DNA from: Eretmocerus hayati
Taxonomy: Eukaryota > Arthropoda > Insecta > Hymenoptera > Aphelinidae
Length of the DNA: 64,000 nt
Direction: 5' to 3'
Assembly: GCA_029851415.1 (NCBI GenBank)
Contig: CM056744.1
Coordinates: 104,131,338 to 104,195,337 of the forward strand
The notes under the pieces were generated by a model. The model searched no databases, had not been told where the DNA came from, and worked only from the letters and a program-made list of their open reading frames with translations. Positions 62,601 through 64,000 of the stretch are shown here, piece after piece; the first letter of the stretch is position 1, and each line of letters begins with the position of its first letter. Made by a program: the position numbers and the translations under genes.

Positions 62601-62841
62601 TTTGAGTGAAAAAATTGAGCAAAAATGTCTTGTCACGAATACAACCCTTTCTCTTTGAGAAAGCAAAAGGAATGATATCTATAGATATACTGACGATGCT
62701 AACGTTTTTTACCATAGCTCTGAACAGGAGGCCCATTGAACAACGTTACTCTGGATTTTTCATATTCTAGGTATTACCAAACTGTAAAAAAAATCTTGGA
62801 GATGATTGACAATCCAAACACTGTGGTCACCCCTTGTTAGT

Positions 62842-64000
62842 ACATTGTTCTCCTGGGCGTGAACGCTCAGTTTGGGCGCTATAGGACAGTTTATTTCACT
62901 ATGAAAGCGAGGGAAATGAGTTCTCCGCGTCCAACATGGGCCTGCGAGCACATAACAGTTATGATTTTCTATCACGAGGATCCCAAAACCACATTCGAAA
63001 ATAGCATTCTTAGGTTAGAATGATAGAAACAAGTTTCTAGCACCCTTGTATCGGAATATACTGTTTCCGCACGAGTCCCCGTGAACAGTACGGGAAGTAG
63101 CTTTGCCGTACGGTTTGCCTGCTATCAAATCTGCATTTGACAAGTACTTTTACTGTGGAAATTAACTGATTGGATATGTAAATCATTTTCGTGAATCAGA
63201 TAAAATAAAGTTTGCTCAGAATCGACGCAAAAGTTAACATGTTCATATGGTTCACACGTGAATGATGTCCTCGACCGATTCAAGTCTCTTTATATAACAT
63301 GATTTTATCAAACTAGAACTTATTGCTTCTTAATGATAATTCTTCTTTCCACAAAAGATCTATCCTGGTTTGGTTTTATTATTTTCATTCACATCTGCCA
63401 GTATTATTCGATAAGAAAAATTGGCTCGAGTTTTTTTATCATAAAACTGTTCTCAATTGCTAAGTGATCGATTCAATATTTGGAAGTGCCATTCGCGAAT
63501 CTTCAGTGATGAATCAACTCATTCTTGTCGCTCTTTTCTTGCCCATTCGAGTCAATATGCAGATGAACTGGGGAATAATGAATTCCTTACGTGAGTTTAA
63601 ATATTCTTCGACTTGGACACCGACATCATTTTCTAGTCATGATAATGTACCGTCAAGCGGGATTACTTTGAATACTCATTTAAATACTTGAAGTGAGCCA
63701 AATAAGAATGCACAGGGGTCCTAGTACTAATTCGCTCGATGATTGTATGCGTAGAGAACAGTTTGCGATGGCGCAGCAGGAGTCTCTATCAGCTGTGTGT
63801 GGCTGGTAGCATGATTTTTGACCTAAAATACTGAAAGAAGTCATATTTTGCTCCAAAATCATGATTTTCAGCCACTCACAGTAAAGGCGCCTTTGTTGAT
63901 GCGAAATTTTGTCCATGCATGCGACTATCAAGCAAATTAGTACGAGAACTCTTGCTGATCCCTATTTTGCTGATTTCAAGAATTCAAACGAGTGTTCAAA
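62842..64000. other. No gene recognised; one GTGCGG module
   Basis: A short inverted piece at about 63060-63110 (TTTCCGCACGAG and GTACGGGAAG/CCGTACGG) belongs with the GTGCGGAAA words seen elsewhere. The rest is AT-rich and without supported features. Confidence 0.45.

Larger units (their letters stand above)
56702..62841. mobile_element. ACTWACAAGG-family MITE split by a ~5.8 kb insertion
   Basis: The left half 56702-56885 (starting ACTTACAAGG) and right half 62667-62841 (ending CCTTGTTAGT) together match the intact MITE at 37567-37905. The break falls in its centre. AAGGAATGATATCYATAGA is present at both edges of the insertion (56867-56885 and 62667-62685), differing at one base. That is a 19 bp duplication of the target. 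Confidence 0.7.

Overview
The window looks like AT-rich nuclear DNA of an arthropod, most likely an insect. It has spliceosomal introns with canonical GT/AG sites, long TG, ACG and pentanucleotide microsatellites, and a dense mix of metazoan mobile elements: BEL/Pao, Tc1-like, Crypton-like tyrosine recombinase, Helitron-like, a 5'-truncated non-LTR type retroelement, and many MITE/foldback elements. I see no rRNA, tRNA, operon or prokaryotic feature, and no conserved housekeeping gene. Species cannot be named from this sequence.

Layout. 0-4 kb: a foldback element carrying a retroelement copy, an unrecognised ~330-codon minus-strand gene split by one frame break (1781-2780), a perfect-looking TAA-flanked MITE (2860-3012) and a second retroelement copy (3305-3759). 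5.3-9 kb: short tandem repeats, a duplicated ~180 bp block, and a candidate TATA-driven, multi-exon minus-strand transcript (7408-8535). 11.9-13.8 kb: a 1.2 kb TIR element and a 101 bp minisatellite. 16.7-20.3 kb: a 3.7 kb giant inverted repeat with nested inverted repeats and a dated MITE insertion. 23.6-25.6 kb: a decayed DD38E-spaced Tc1-like transposase and a decayed BEL/Pao integrase piece. 26-36.7 kb: one 35 bp minisatellite, otherwise featureless. 36.7-39.6 kb: MITEs and a near-perfect hairpin. 40.6-44 kb: two head-to-head two-exon genes of the Crypton-like tyrosine recombinase family, one with a complete catalytic set (42346-43803, +), one truncated and missing the catalytic arginine (40591-41748, -). 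50.7-55.4 kb: foldback elements, a 216-unit ACG array, a complete retroelement insertion with 17 bp target duplication, and a decayed PPxY/Cys-His-rich reading frame. 56.7-62.8 kb: a MITE split by a ~5.8 kb insertion that carries a Helitron-like gene remnant with PIF1 helicase, endonuclease and Ulp1-like protease domains, plus two foldback elements.

How it fits together. Most of the window is a record of nested insertions rather than a set of cooperating genes. Several insertions can be ordered: the 161 bp MITE entered one arm of the giant inverted repeat after that repeat formed (the other arm keeps the empty site), and the Helitron-carrying block entered a pre-existing MITE. The most gene-like unit is the divergent recombinase pair, whose two members share intron position and phase and align without gaps over 133 residues. 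Three otherwise long reading frames each break at a run of seven A, which may be assembly error rather than decay.
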